A stretch of DNA of 64,000 nucleotides, from the NCBI RefSeq assembly GCF_024746835.1, contig NZ_CP080531.1, forward strand, positions 7,212,001 to 7,276,000, in the 5' to 3' direction. A program made the translations under genes and the position numbers. The stretch comes from Mesorhizobium sp. AR02. GTDB taxonomy: Bacteria > Pseudomonadota > Alphaproteobacteria > Rhizobiales > Rhizobiaceae. Below are positions 35,312 to 44,877 of the stretch, piece after piece; the first letter of the stretch is position 1, and each line of letters starts with the position of its first letter. The notes beneath the pieces are model-generated. The model worked only from the letters and a program-made list of their open reading frames with translations, did not search any database and had not been told where the DNA came from.

Positions 35312-37381
35312 ATGTCGCAGCAGCCGGTGCAAACCGTTTCAGGCAAGCTCATACTGCTGATCAAGGCCGGCTATTGGCTGGCGCTGCTGATCATTGCCGC
35401 CATGGTGGCGGCCTCCTTCGTCCTGCTGCAGCAGACGATGGCCACGCAGCAGCACAACCACACCTTGCTCGACATCGTCAGCACGCAGAAGACCTTGTCG
35501 CAACGCATCGTCTTCCTGGCCAGTGCAACAGGTGCCGCCTCGCGTGACAAGCAGCCGGCGCTGGTCGGCGCGCTCAAGCAGGCCACGGCGGAGTTCGAGA
35601 CCAACTACGATCTGCTGCTCAAGCAGACCGGCGCGGATCCGGAATCGCCGGCCAAGCTCGATCCGAAGTCGATCGAGAGCGTGCTTTTCGCCAAGCCCTT
35701 CCATCTCGACTATTTCTCGGTCGGGCTGATCGCCAATGGCGACCGTCTGATCTCAGCCCTTGAATCGCGACTCAATCTCGACAATGAGGGCTACAAAGGC
35801 GGCGCCGAACGCGTGAACCTCGATGCCTCGGTCGCCAATGCCACCTTGTCGGGCTATGCCGCGCTCGGACAGCGCATCAGCGCCGAAGCCGACGAGCGCT
35901 CCGAAAAGCTGCTCACCCTGCACCGCACGCTGTTCTACGCCACACTCGGCGTCATCCTGCTGGTGGCGCTGTTCATCTTCAGGCCGATGTCCAACGCGAT
36001 CCTGCGCAAGACGCGTGAACTGGTCGATGCGCGCAATTCGATGGCCTTCATCGCGGTTCATGACGGCCTGACCGGCCTGCACAACCGCACCTTCCTGACC
36101 GATCATTTCGACACGCTGATCAAGGGCGCGCACCGGCGGCGCGAACGCCTGGCTGTCGTCCAGCTCGACCTCGACCGCTTCAAGCAAATCAACGATACGC
36201 TCGGCCACGCCGCCGGCGACTATGTCCTGGTCATCACGGCACAGCGCATGCGCGATTCCTGCCGGGCGTCGGATCTGTGTGCGCGGCTCGGTGGCGACGA
36301 ATTCGTGATGATCCTCAATGGAGCGGGCAGCACCGAGGACATCAACATGCTCGCGCGGCGCATCCTGGCGCACATCAACGAGCCGATCGTCTTCCAGGGC
36401 ACCACCATTCTTCCGGGCGCCAGCGGCGGCATCGCCGTCTATCCGATCGATGCCAACAATGCGCAGGACCTGCTCGTCCATGCCGATCTGGCGCTTTATT
36501 CCGCCAAGAAAATGGGCGGTGGTAACTTCTCGTTCTTCTCGGAGGAATTGCGCCGCGAGCTCGACTACCGCAAGCAGCTCGAACACGACATCAAGGTCGC
36601 CATCGCCGAGCGGGCATTCCAGGTTTATTTCCAGCCGCAGGTTTCCCTGACCGACGGCACCATCAGCGGCATCGAAGCCCTGGTGCGATGGAACCATCAC
36701 GAGCGCGGCATGATCTCGCCGGGCGAATTCATTCCGGTCGCCGAAAAATGCGGCTTCATGCCGGAGATCGGCCGCATCGTCATCAGCAAGGCAATCAACG
36801 AGGCCGCCGAATGGAACCGTGCCGGGATTGCCTTCGGCCGGCTTGCCGTCAATGTCTCGGGCACCGAGTTGCGCGAGCACGATTTCGATGCGTTTCTGTT
36901 CGAGACGCTGGAAAAGGCCGGGCTGCCGCCGCAGAAACTGTCGCTGGAAATCGTCGAATCCGTCATTCTGGATGACGAGAAGACGGGCATCGCGGCAAAG
37001 CTGCGTCACATCAGGGCCGCTGGCGTCCATCTGGAACTCGATGATTTCGGCACTGGCTATGCGTCGCTCAGCCACGTCAATCCCAACGAGATCGACCGGC
37101 TCAAGATCGACCGCCGCTTCGTCCAGAACATCCATGAGAATGGCGACAACTCGAAGATCGTGCGCGCCATCACCGAACTTGCCCGCGGCCTCGGCATCTC
37201 CATCGTCGCCGAGGGTGCTGAAACCGAGGCCGAACTCGACTCGCTGATGGCGATCGGCTGCGACCAGGTGCAGGGCTATTCCATCGCCTTCCCGATGCCG
37301 CAGGACAAGGCTTTGGAGTGGCTGACCGCCCGCATGCCGAAGAAGGCCAAACTGCGGGTCTTGCAGGGTAGCCTGGCGTAG
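35312..37381 (+). CDS. Membrane-bound GGDEF-EAL cyclic di-GMP enzyme
   Basis: About 689 residues from ATG 35312; an in-frame TTG eight codons earlier is possible. Two membrane helices (about residues 14-40 and 205-225) flank a periplasmic domain whose start TQKTLSQRIVFLAS resembles the NarX/PilJ-type sensor. A diguanylate cyclase domain follows with an intact GGDEF (near 326), then an EAL phosphodiesterase domain with EALVRW (near 454), DDFGTGYASL and KIDRRFV. Both catalytic sites look complete, so the protein could make and degrade c-di-GMP. Monocistronic by position. Confidence 0.9.
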   Translation: MSQQPVQTVSGKLILLIKAGYWLALLIIAAMVAASFVLLQQTMATQQHNHTLLDIVSTQKTLSQRIVFLASATGAASRDKQPALVGALKQATAEFETNYDLLLKQTGADPESPAKLDPKSIESVLFAKPFHLDYFSVGLIANGDRLISALESRLNLDNEGYKGGAERVNLDASVANATLSGYAALGQRISAEADERSEKLLTLHRTLFYATLGVILLVALFIFRPMSNAILRKTRELVDARNSMAFIAVHDGLTGLHNRTFLTDHFDTLIKGAHRRRERLAVVQLDLDRFKQINDTLGHAAGDYVLVITAQRMRDSCRASDLCARLGGDEFVMILNGAGSTEDINMLARRILAHINEPIVFQGTTILPGASGGIAVYPIDANNAQDLLVHADLALYSAKKMGGGNFSFFSEELRRELDYRKQLEHDIKVAIAERAFQVYFQPQVSLTDGTISGIEALVRWNHHERGMISPGEFIPVAEKCGFMPEIGRIVISKAINEAAEWNRAGIAFGRLAVNVSGTELREHDFDAFLFETLEKAGLPPQKLSLEIVESVILDDEKTGIAAKLRHIRAAGVHLELDDFGTGYASLSHVNPNEIDRLKIDRRFVQNIHENGDNSKIVRAITELARGLGISIVAEGAETEAELDSLMAIGCDQVQGYSIAFPMPQDKALEWLTARMPKKAKLRVLQGSLA

Positions 37382-37448
37382 CGGCCCGGCTTGACAACCA
37401 GCCGCCGAAATGGCGGCCTGTCGCGACAACAACCGGATCGTGCGGCTT

Positions 37449-38189
37449 ATGACATTCTTTCGGTTTGTCCTGGCGGCCATGTTGATGTCCGCATGGCCGG
37501 CCTACGGGGCGGATCGCACCATCTATCTCACCTTCGACGATGGCCCGCTGAACGGCACCAGCAACATTCTCGACGTGTTGGCGGCAGAGCAGGTTCCGGC
37601 AACGCTGTTCATGGTCGGCATGCATGCCGAGGCCAGTGCATCCAACAAAGCGCTGGTGCGGCGCGCCAAGGCGATGCCGCTGGTGACGATCGGCAACCAC
37701 AGCTACAGCCACGCCTACAATCACTACCGGCACTTCTACAGCGACACGGAAGGGGTGGTTGCCGACATGCTCATGGCGAATGCCGTGCTGGGCCTGAAGC
37801 CCGCGGTGCATGCGCGCCTGCCGGGGCGCGATGTGTTCCGGCTGCCTTCGATGTCAAAGAACGACAACTCGCTCGGGCAGGCACAAGCCGGCCGTGAGGA
37901 TCCCGATTACGAGTTCGTCGCGGCTTCCGGCTTCTATCTCTATGGCTGGGACCATGAATGGGTGCACAAGGACAGCGGTGAGCCGGTCCAGAGCGTCGAT
38001 CATCTGGTCAGCGAAATCGATCATCTGTTCGGCTATGGTCACTTCGCCAAGCCGGGCAAGCTGATCCTTTTGATGCATGACGAGATGTTCCAGGACAGGT
38101 TTGACGGCAAGACGCAGCTGACCAACCTGATCACTGCGCTAAAACTGCGCCATTATGCTTTTGGAGCGATTCCGGGCTATGACAACTGA
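37449..38189 (+). CDS. Secreted polysaccharide deacetylase (NodB-type fold)
   Basis: 246 residues from ATG 37449, chosen because it gives a clean signal peptide (MTFFRFVLAAMLMSAWPAYGA); the frame is open earlier. The carbohydrate esterase 4 motifs are TFDDGPLNGT (D30/D31) and NHSYSHAY (metal-binding histidines), with RLP later. Such enzymes remove acetyl groups from peptidoglycan, chitin-like chains or exopolysaccharide. The substrate is not evident, and it starts 67 bases after the GGDEF-EAL gene, so c-di-GMP-linked envelope or polysaccharide change is a guess. Confidence 0.85.
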   Translation: MTFFRFVLAAMLMSAWPAYGADRTIYLTFDDGPLNGTSNILDVLAAEQVPATLFMVGMHAEASASNKALVRRAKAMPLVTIGNHSYSHAYNHYRHFYSDTEGVVADMLMANAVLGLKPAVHARLPGRDVFRLPSMSKNDNSLGQAQAGREDPDYEFVAASGFYLYGWDHEWVHKDSGEPVQSVDHLVSEIDHLFGYGHFAKPGKLILLMHDEMFQDRFDGKTQLTNLITALKLRHYAFGAIPGYDN

Positions 38190-38207
38190 GCCCATGGGAC
38201 GGCTTTC

Positions 38208-38636
38208 CTAGCCTTCCACATTGTCCCGCAATGCCGCCAGCACCTGTGCAAACTCGGCCAGGCGATCGTCGGGCAGTCCTGTTCGAAGCCGCCTGTCGAA
38301 GACAAGTGCGGCTTGTCGCAATGTCTCGAACAGCGCTTCTCCCGCCTCCGTCAATTCGACCAGATGAACCCGGCGGTTAACGGGATCGCGGCGCCGGGTC
38401 AGCAGGCCCTGCGCCTCCATCGCGTTGAGGTGGTGGGTGAGCGTCGCGCCCTGGATGCCGATCATGCTGGCGAGCTCGCGCTGATTGGCTAGCCCATTCG
38501 ACTTAACCGACAGCAGCGTCAGCCAGACCGGCAATGTACCGCCGGCCTCGACTAGAGCGGCGTCGAAGGCCTGCGCAACAAGCTTGGCGGTGCGGCCGAG
38601 ATTCATGCCGACTGGCGGGCGTTCAAAAGGCGTCAT
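38208..38636 (-). CDS. MarR family regulator cut off from its promoter region by an IS
   Basis: 142 residues. A MarR winged helix is shown by NQRELASMIGIQGATLTHHLNAMEAQGLLTRRRDPVNRRVHLVELT. The gene itself is complete, but an IS630-type element begins about 10 bases upstream of the start codon. The palindromic operator and probable native promoter are now on the far side of the IS, next to the membrane-protein gene at 39803. Expression may depend on readthrough from the transposase, which runs in the same direction. Confidence 0.87.
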   Translation of the reverse strand: MTPFERPPVGMNLGRTAKLVAQAFDAALVEAGGTLPVWLTLLSVKSNGLANQRELASMIGIQGATLTHHLNAMEAQGLLTRRRDPVNRRVHLVELTEAGEALFETLRQAALVFDRRLRTGLPDDRLAEFAQVLAALRDNVEG

Positions 38637-38648
38637 TGCTGGACACTA

Positions 38649-39695
38649 GAGCCTTTCACGTTTTGACGGAAGCGTATCCGGCATTTACGAAGTAGTTCTT
38701 GCATTCGGCTGCCTCGATGGTTTCGACGAGGTGGCCGATGTGGCGCCACGTGTCCTCGATGGTGCGTTTCTGAGCTTGGCGCATCCAGTGTTTGATCTTG
38801 GCGAAGGCCTGCTCGATCGGATTGAGGTCCGGAGAGTAGGGCGGCAGGTACCAAAGCCTGGCGCCGGCAGCCTTGATCATCTGCCTGATGGCTGTCGATT
38901 TATGACTTCCGAGATTGTCCATGACGACAATGTCGCCAGGCTTCAGCACGGTGAGGAGCTGCTGCTCGACATAGGCGCGAAAGCATTGGCCGTTGATCGG
39001 TCCGTCGAAGACGCAAGGAGCCGCGAGCCGATCCCAGCGTAGCGCGCCAAGGAAGGTCAGCGTGCGCCAGTGGCCGTGCGGAGCCAGGCCGCGCAGCCGC
39101 TTGCCCTTCGGCCCCCAACCTCGCAGCGGAGCCATGTTGGTCTTGATCCAGGTCTCGTCGATGAAGACCAGGCACTGCGGATCGAGGCCGCTCTGCCAGG
39201 ATCGCCATCGCTGGCGCCTGCGGGCAATATCAGCCCGCGCCTGCTCGAGGGCGAACAGCGTTTTTTTTGAAGCTCAGGCCCTCGCGGCGCAGGAACAGCC
39301 ACACCGCATTGTGCGAGACCTTGACCCCGCGACCGGCCAACTCATCCTTCAGACCGTGCAGTGTCAGATGCGGCATCTCACGTATGCGTGCCTCGATGAA
39401 GGCACGGTGCGGCTCCAGCACCCTCTTACGATGTCCACCCATCTTGCCTGGTGCCACCGAGCCCGTCGTCTCATGGCGCTGCAACAGCTTCACAGCGGCT
39501 GAAATCGAAATGCCAAACCGTTTGGCGGCCGACCTGCGGCTCTCGCCACCCAAAACCGCAGCCACAACCCGCTCGCGAAGATCATTGGAAAGAGGTCGAG
39601 TCATCAGATGCTGGCCTCCACTCCAGCCAGCATCTTGAATCACAAAACCCACAAATCCGGAATCCCCGTCGATTACATCAAGGCGTGAACCGCTC
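38649..39695 (-). mobile_element. IS630-family insertion sequence with TA target duplication
   Basis: The element is about 1,047 bases. The ends are imperfect inverted repeats: the left reads GAGCCTTTCACGTTTTGA and the right, on the opposite strand, GAGCGGTTCACGCCTTGA. TA dinucleotides flank both ends (38647-38648 and 39696-39697), as expected for IS630/Tc1-type insertion into TA. It carries one transposase gene in two frames. It sits between a MarR gene and that gene's likely operator. Confidence 0.85.
38656..39604 (-). CDS. IS630-family transposase in two overlapping frames
   Basis: The first frame starts at ATG 39604 (MTRPLSNDLRERVVAAV) with a helix-turn-helix domain and reads into FKKNAV, ending shortly after. 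The second frame continues SFKKTLFALEQARAD and holds the DDE catalytic core: FIDETW, VVMDNLGSHK and PPYSPDLNPIEQ. They join at a run of eight A on the coding strand (39261-39268) and need a +1 step, or loss of one A, to fuse. This could be programmed slippage, as in other IS630 elements, or a one-base indel in an A7 run. Confidence 0.83.
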
Positions 39696-39746
39696 TAGAC
39701 GGTGTTTTTCCCAGATGGAACTGACTCCTTTCTTATACATTGACAT

Positions 39747-39772
39747 CTAACAGTTAGATATCTAACTGTTAG
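39747..39772. promoter_or_regulatory. Perfect 26-base palindrome, probable MarR operator
   Basis: The sequence CTAACAGTTAG AT ATCTAACTGTTAG is a perfect 26-base palindrome (half-site CTAACAGTTAGAT), preceded by a TTGACA-like TTGACATC at 39740. It lies about 30 bases before the start of the membrane-protein gene. MarR proteins bind such AT-rich palindromes, and the MarR gene at 38208 would have been its divergent neighbour before the IS landed. Confidence 0.7.
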
Positions 39773-39802
39773 CGCACCATCAGGCGAGCGAGGAGAGCCG
39801 GC

Positions 39803-40210
39803 ATGCAATATGTCTACATCGTGGTCATCGGTCTTCATGTCCTGGCAGGCGTATTCTGGGCCGGCACCACGGTCACGCTGGCGCGCGATCCCGAGATCCG
39901 GGCCGAGCGCTTCATCCGGCCACAGTTGGGCGCCGCCGGCATGGTTTTCCTGACCGGGGCGCTGCTGTGGTATTTCTTCCACGGCGCCTATTTTGGCTCG
40001 ACGGAGATGGTACTGGCGCTTGGCATTCTGACCGCCTTCGCCGCCGCCGGCGTTCTCGGCGCCATGGTCAGGGCGCCCAGCCGGCGGCTTGCCGGCGCCA
40101 ATGCGGAAATCGAAACGCAACTGCGCGCGAGAATGGCGACGGGCGAACGCATCGCCGCGCGGCTGCTGGCCATCACGGTGCTGTGCATGGCTGTCGCCAG
40201 GATGTTCTGA
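39803..40210 (+). CDS. Integral membrane protein of unknown function
   Basis: 135 residues with about four membrane helices (YIVVIGLHVLAGVFWAG, GMVFLTGALLWYFF, LALGILTAFAAAGVLGAMV and a C-terminal segment). It has a good GGAG ribosome-binding site. I do not recognise a named family. The strong palindrome just upstream suggests repression by the neighbouring MarR protein; small membrane proteins under MarR control are often linked to stress or drug responses, but nothing here proves that. Confidence 0.78.
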   Translation: MQYVYIVVIGLHVLAGVFWAGTTVTLARDPEIRAERFIRPQLGAAGMVFLTGALLWYFFHGAYFGSTEMVLALGILTAFAAAGVLGAMVRAPSRRLAGANAEIETQLRARMATGERIAARLLAITVLCMAVARMF

Positions 40211-40355
40211 GACGCAGCACCAGCTCACGAGACCGTACGTCGTCTGGCATCGAGCCAATGACGTGCGGGCGCGCGGTCAGGCCAACGTACACGGGCTCTC
40301 GTACGCAGGCTCGGCCGCGCGCCACCAACGGTGCGAATTGCAGCAGCTGCCTTTC

Positions 40356-41549
40356 TCAGGTCAGCTTCTGGCGCGCCTGCTTCTCGAGCGCCTCCACGAA
40401 GACGGCCGGTTCCCAACCTGCATCCAGTGCGCGATGGAAAAGCGCCTGCTGTGTTTCCGGTGCAAGGCCGCCGAGCGGCGGGTCGCGATCGAGATTGGTC
40501 GGAAAAGAATAGCCTTCCGCCGACGACGCTATAGCATTCTCAGCCGCTTGCCTGGTCAGGCTGCCATCGCCCAGCATGCGCTGGACAATTGGATAGAGGG
40601 CCGCGCTCATGCGGGTCCGGTCCACACTCTCCATGGCGCGGCCATAGGCCGATGAGACCTGCAACAGGTTCGCCATGCGCTGGATGTCGGCCGACCGGTT
40701 GGTGCCAGCGGCGTGGAACAGCGCCGGATTGAAGAACGCCGCATCCCCTTTCTTCAGGGGCAGTTGAACATGATGCGAGGTGAAATAGGCTTGGAATTCG
40801 GGGCGGTTCATTGCCAGGTATCCAGGCAGATAGGTCTGCGAATAAGGCAGGTAAAGCGTCGGACCGCTTTCCACCGGCATGTCGCAATGAGCGACCGCGC
40901 CCTGAAGCGTCAGCACAGGCGAAATCCGATGGACATGCACCGGATAGCGTTCGATGACCGATGCGGTCTGGAAGCCGAGATGATAATCCCGGTGCGCCGA
41001 CTGGGACGCGCCGCCCGGCCTGACATTGTTCACCTGCGATGTGACTTGATAGGCCGGACCGAGCCAAGCCTCCGATATCAGCGCGATAATGTCGTTGCCG
41101 TAATAGGCGGCAAAGGTTGCGGGGTCGCGCAGGCAAAGCTTCTCCAACGCGTTCCACACCCGGTCGTTGGCGCCGGGCTTGGCAAAATGATCGCCGCCGC
41201 CTGCCCCGGCCGCGCGCTCCTCGGCGATGATGGTGTTGAAAGCCTCGGTGGCGGCATCGACTGGAGCCACATCTTCGAAAGCGCCGCGAAAGACGACGAC
41301 ACCCGGGCCGTCGGTCATCGCCTCGACCCATTCGGCGAGAAGCGCCTTGCGCCGGGCCGGATCGGCAGCGGCCGCGCGCACCGCCGCACCGTCATAGATC
41401 AGGACGTTCTTCTTCACCTCGGACGCGAACGGATAGTCCGCCAGATTTGTGGTCCGTTGCGTGGACGCCGCAAAATCGTCGATGCTGCACATATCGGCGG
41501 TTAGCCAGACACGATCGGATCTGAGCTTGGCAAAATTGTCGGCCTTCAC
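40356..41549 (-). CDS. Phytanoyl-CoA dioxygenase (PhyH) family Fe(II)/2-oxoglutarate enzyme
   Basis: 397 residues from GTG 41549, chosen because GGGGAGG lies five bases upstream; ATG-started longer frames exist. The 2-oxoglutarate dioxygenase iron site is visible as H186 and D188 (QSAHRDYHLGF) and the distal H279 with R285 for 2-oxoglutarate (LFHAAGTNRS). The family hydroxylates small molecules, and the substrate here is unknown. It is divergent from a LacI-type regulator, with repeated ACACCTC sites between, so it is probably the regulator's own target and inducible by a sugar-like or polyol ligand. Confidence 0.85.
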   Translation of the reverse strand: MKADNFAKLRSDRVWLTADMCSIDDFAASTQRTTNLADYPFASEVKKNVLIYDGAAVRAAAADPARRKALLAEWVEAMTDGPGVVVFRGAFEDVAPVDAATEAFNTIIAEERAAGAGGGDHFAKPGANDRVWNALEKLCLRDPATFAAYYGNDIIALISEAWLGPAYQVTSQVNNVRPGGASQSAHRDYHLGFQTASVIERYPVHVHRISPVLTLQGAVAHCDMPVESGPTLYLPYSQTYLPGYLAMNRPEFQAYFTSHHVQLPLKKGDAAFFNPALFHAAGTNRSADIQRMANLLQVSSAYGRAMESVDRTRMSAALYPIVQRMLGDGSLTRQAAENAIASSAEGYSFPTNLDRDPPLGGLAPETQQALFHRALDAGWEPAVFVEALEKQARQKLT

Positions 41550-41605
41550 GGCATCCTCCCCATGGTCTTGTTTCGACTGGATGGCGGAAGTATAGCTCCG
41601 GCTGA

Positions 41606-41642
41606 GAGGTGTCATATCGCTGAAACACCTCAAAAACACCTC
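41606..41642. promoter_or_regulatory. Three ACACCTC half-sites between the PhyH and LacI genes
   Basis: The seven-base word occurs as GAGGTGT at 41606-41612 (inverted), ACACCTC at 41625-41631 and ACACCTC at 41636-41642. One inverted pair plus one tandem copy sit in the 113-base divergent promoter. These are good candidate binding sites for the LacI-family protein and could control both genes. Confidence 0.5.
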
Positions 41643-41662
41643 AGGATTGATCGAGGCAGCTG

Positions 41663-42682
41663 ATGTCGCATCCATTCCTGGTGAAGGACATCGCCCAGCA
41701 GGCCGGCGTCAGCATCGCCACGGTCGACCGCGTCCTACATGGGCGCAGCGGCGTGCGTCAGCACACTGTTCGCCGCATCGAGCAGGCGATCCGCGACCTG
41801 GAAACGCAGCGCTCCCAGCTCGGCTTGTCCGGCCGCAAATTCATTCTCGATCTTGTCATGGAAGCTCCGTTGCGCTTCACCGAGGCGGTGCGCGCCGCGC
41901 TGGAGGCCGAGATGCCGGGCCTGCACCCGGCCGTGTTCCGGTCACGCTACCACCTTGCCGAAATGAGAGCGGCTTCGAACACCGTCTCCCTGCTCGAAGC
42001 GATTGCCCGCCGCGGCAGCAACGGTATTTTCCTGAAGGCACCTGATATTCCGGAGATAGCAGCCGCGGTGGATCGAGTCGTTCAGTCGGGAATACCTGTT
42101 GTGACGCTGGTCACCGATCTGCCGAACAGCCGGAGGCTGGCCTATGTCGGCGTCGACAACCGCGCCGCCGGCGAAACGGCTGCCTATCTGATCGGCGCAT
42201 GGCTTGGCGGACGTCGTGCCGATGTCCTGGTCACCTTGAGCAGCAACCGCTTTCGGGGCGAGGAGGAGCGCGAAATCGGCTTTCGCCGCGCCTTGCGCGA
42301 CAACCTTCCCGATCTTGGGATCGTCGACATCAGCGAAGGGCACGGCATCGATCGCGCGACGGGCGAGTTGGTCCGCACCGCGCTGAAAAATCATCCAAAC
42401 ATTGCGGCTGTGTATTCCATCGGCGGGGGAAACGCCTCCATCGTGCAGGCATTCGCCGAGTTGAAACGGCCCTGCCGGGTGTTCATCGGCCACGATCTCG
42501 ACGCCGACAATCTCGACTTGCTGCGAAGCCGACGCATTTCGGCCGTGCTGCATCACGATCTCAGGCAAGACATGCGCACGGCCTGCATCCACATCATGCG
42601 GGCACAGGGCGCGTTGCCGAAATCGGTCGCGCCAAGCGCGTCCAACATCCAGATCATCACGCCGTTCAACATGCCGGCCTGA
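41663..42682 (+). CDS. LacI family transcriptional regulator
   Basis: 339 residues. The N-terminal helix-turn-helix VKDIAQQAGVSIATVDRVLHGRSGVR is typical, followed by a periplasmic-binding-protein-like sensor domain (VVTLVTDLPNSRRLAYVGVDNRAAGETAAYLI, GGGNASIVQAF and IGHDL). The sensor resembles those that bind sugars or related compounds. It is divergent from the PhyH dioxygenase gene and converges on the flavin oxidoreductase gene 12 bases away. Confidence 0.88.
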   Translation: MSHPFLVKDIAQQAGVSIATVDRVLHGRSGVRQHTVRRIEQAIRDLETQRSQLGLSGRKFILDLVMEAPLRFTEAVRAALEAEMPGLHPAVFRSRYHLAEMRAASNTVSLLEAIARRGSNGIFLKAPDIPEIAAAVDRVVQSGIPVVTLVTDLPNSRRLAYVGVDNRAAGETAAYLIGAWLGGRRADVLVTLSSNRFRGEEEREIGFRRALRDNLPDLGIVDISEGHGIDRATGELVRTALKNHPNIAAVYSIGGGNASIVQAFAELKRPCRVFIGHDLDADNLDLLRSRRISAVLHHDLRQDMRTACIHIMRAQGALPKSVAPSASNIQIITPFNMPA

Positions 42683-42694
42683 GTGGGCCGTGCG

Positions 42695-44740
42695 TTAGAT
42701 CCGCAAGCCGAACCTTATCCCGTCATAGATGGCGGCATGGATGTTGCGCGAAGCGACCGCATCGCCGATGCGCAGCAGCACGAAGCCGGCCTCTGGATTG
42801 CGTGCCGGGAAAATGTCGCCACCGTTGACCAGACGTTCGTAGTCAACCGCGCCGCCATTCTTCGACGGCGGTTTGAGGCTGAGGTAGAGATCGTCGAGCG
42901 GCGCTGTGCCATGCTCGACCACCACCTGGTCGACCCTGCGCTCCCCGCGCCAGCCATCGGCAAAATCCGAAGCGAGTTCCGCAACCAGTTGATTGCCCTC
43001 GCGCCGCACCGAGCGCAGGCGCGTGTTGATGGTGATGGTGACGCCCTTTTCCTGGAAAGCGCGCATATACGGCACGTGGTTCATGCCGCCCATTTCGGGG
43101 GCGAAGAAACGCTCCGGCGACACCAGTTCCAGCCTCACGCCGCTGTTGGCGATCAACTCGGCCGCGCCCATGCCCTGATGACCGCCATTGTCGTCATAGA
43201 GCAGAACGTTCTCGGCCGGCTTGACGCTGCCGGCCATGATGTCCCAGCTCGACGTGACGAGATTGTCGCCCGCTGTCAGCGGCGGGTTCTGCGGCAGGCC
43301 GCCGGTGGCGATGACCACCACATCGGGCGCCAGCGCCAGAACATCGTCCTTTTCCGCCCAGGTATCGTAGCGGATTTCGACGCCGAGCCGGTCGAGTTCG
43401 GCCAGCCGCCAGTCGATGATGCCGATCAATTCCTTGCGGCGTGGGTTCTGCGTCGCCAGCCGCACCTGGCCGCCCGCTTGCGACGATGCCTCCAGGATCG
43501 TGACATGATGGCCGCGCTCGGCTGCGACACGCGCCGCCTCCAGCCCGCCGGCGCCAGCACCGACGACGACGACTTTCCGCTTGGGGCCTTCGGTCTTGAC
43601 GATGATGTGCGGAATCTCGGCCTCGCGGCCGGTCGCCGCATTGTGGACGCACAGCGCCTCGCCGCCTTCGTAGATGCGGTCGAGACAATAGGTGGCGCCG
43701 ACACAGGGGCGGATCTCGTGCTCGCGGCCCTCCATCACCTTTTTGATGATGTGCGGATCGGCGATATGCGCACGGGTCATGCCGACCATATCGAGCTTGC
43801 CGGTGGCGATCGCATGGCGCGCGGTGGCGACATCGGAAATGCGCGCCGCATGGAAGGTCGGGAATTTCGTCGCCGCCCTCACCTCGCCGGCGAAATCGAG
43901 ATGTGGCGAAGACCGCATGCCGGTCACCGGAATAACCTTGGTCAATGCCGCGTCGCTCTCGATCGACCCGCGGATGATGTTGAGGAAATCGACCTTGCCG
44001 GAGCCGGCCAGCCGCTTGGCGATCTCGACGCCCTCTTCCTTCGACAGGCCCTGCGAAAAGTCCTCGTCGGCGACCATGCGGATGCCAACGACGAATTTCT
44101 CGCCGACCGCCGCGCGCACGGCATCCAGTACCATATTGGTGAAGCGCAGGCGGTTGTCGAGCGAGCCGCCATACTCGTCGTCGCGATGATTGGTGGCCGG
44201 CGACCAGAAGCCATCCATCAGATGGCCGTAGGCCTCGAACTCGATGCCGTCGAGGCCGGCGGCCTGGCAGCGCTGGGCCGCCGACGCATAATCGGCGACA
44301 ATGCGTTCGATGTCCCAGTCCTCGATGGTTTTCGGGAATGCGCGGTGCGCCGGCTCGCGCACCGGCGAGGCCGAGAGCACCGGCAGCCAGTCGGCCTTGT
44401 TCCAGCCCGTGCGGCGGCCAAGATGGGTGATCTGGATCATCACCTTGCAGTCATGCTCGTGGCAGGCCTCAGTGAGTTCGGCCAGCCACGGCACGATGCG
44501 GTCGTCATAGACATGCAAATTGCCGAAGGCAGCCGGGCTGTCGCGCGAAACGATCGCCGAGCCGGCGGTCATGGTCAGCGCCATGCCGCCTTTGGCCTTT
44601 TCGGCATGGTAGAGCCGGTAGCGCTGTTTCGGCATGCCATCCTCGGAATAGGCCGGCTCGTGGCTGGTCGACATCACCCGGTTCTTCAGCGTCAGATGCT
44701 TGAGCTGGTAGGGCTGGAGAAGCGGGTCGTTGCTGGTCAT
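42695..44740 (-). CDS. StcD/DgcA-type NADH:flavin oxidoreductase (probable N-demethylase)
   Basis: 681 residues. Residues 1 to about 340 are an old-yellow-enzyme barrel binding FMN; the C-terminal half has Rossmann folds ([15 protein letters not shown] near 386-400, [20 protein letters not shown]). The layout matches trimethylamine dehydrogenase and 2,4-dienoyl-CoA reductase. The closest recall is StcD/DgcA, used in demethylating stachydrine or dimethylglycine. The iron-sulfur segment reads CVGATYC...C, so of four expected ligands C346, C352 and C364 are present while the second is A349. A role in N-methylated amine catabolism fits the MttB/HpbD-like cluster 2-9 kb away, but they are separated by other genes. 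Confidence 0.82.
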   Translation of the reverse strand: MTSNDPLLQPYQLKHLTLKNRVMSTSHEPAYSEDGMPKQRYRLYHAEKAKGGMALTMTAGSAIVSRDSPAAFGNLHVYDDRIVPWLAELTEACHEHDCKVMIQITHLGRRTGWNKADWLPVLSASPVREPAHRAFPKTIEDWDIERIVADYASAAQRCQAAGLDGIEFEAYGHLMDGFWSPATNHRDDEYGGSLDNRLRFTNMVLDAVRAAVGEKFVVGIRMVADEDFSQGLSKEEGVEIAKRLAGSGKVDFLNIIRGSIESDAALTKVIPVTGMRSSPHLDFAGEVRAATKFPTFHAARISDVATARHAIATGKLDMVGMTRAHIADPHIIKKVMEGREHEIRPCVGATYCLDRIYEGGEALCVHNAATGREAEIPHIIVKTEGPKRKVVVVGAGAGGLEAARVAAERGHHVTILEASSQAGGQVRLATQNPRRKELIGIIDWRLAELDRLGVEIRYDTWAEKDDVLALAPDVVVIATGGLPQNPPLTAGDNLVTSSWDIMAGSVKPAENVLLYDDNGGHQGMGAAELIANSGVRLELVSPERFFAPEMGGMNHVPYMRAFQEKGVTITINTRLRSVRREGNQLVAELASDFADGWRGERRVDQVVVEHGTAPLDDLYLSLKPPSKNGGAVDYERLVNGGDIFPARNPEAGFVLLRIGDAVASRNIHAAIYDGIRFGLRI

Positions 44741-44877
44741 CGTCTTCCTGCTGTTTCAAATTGTGTGAAGCAGCATGTGCTGCTCCTTTTCCCATTCAAG
44801 CACCGGATTTGTCCGAAAACCGCTGCGCATTTGTCGATCCGATGCTAATGAGCGGCAAATTCGAAGGAACCCCGCTC

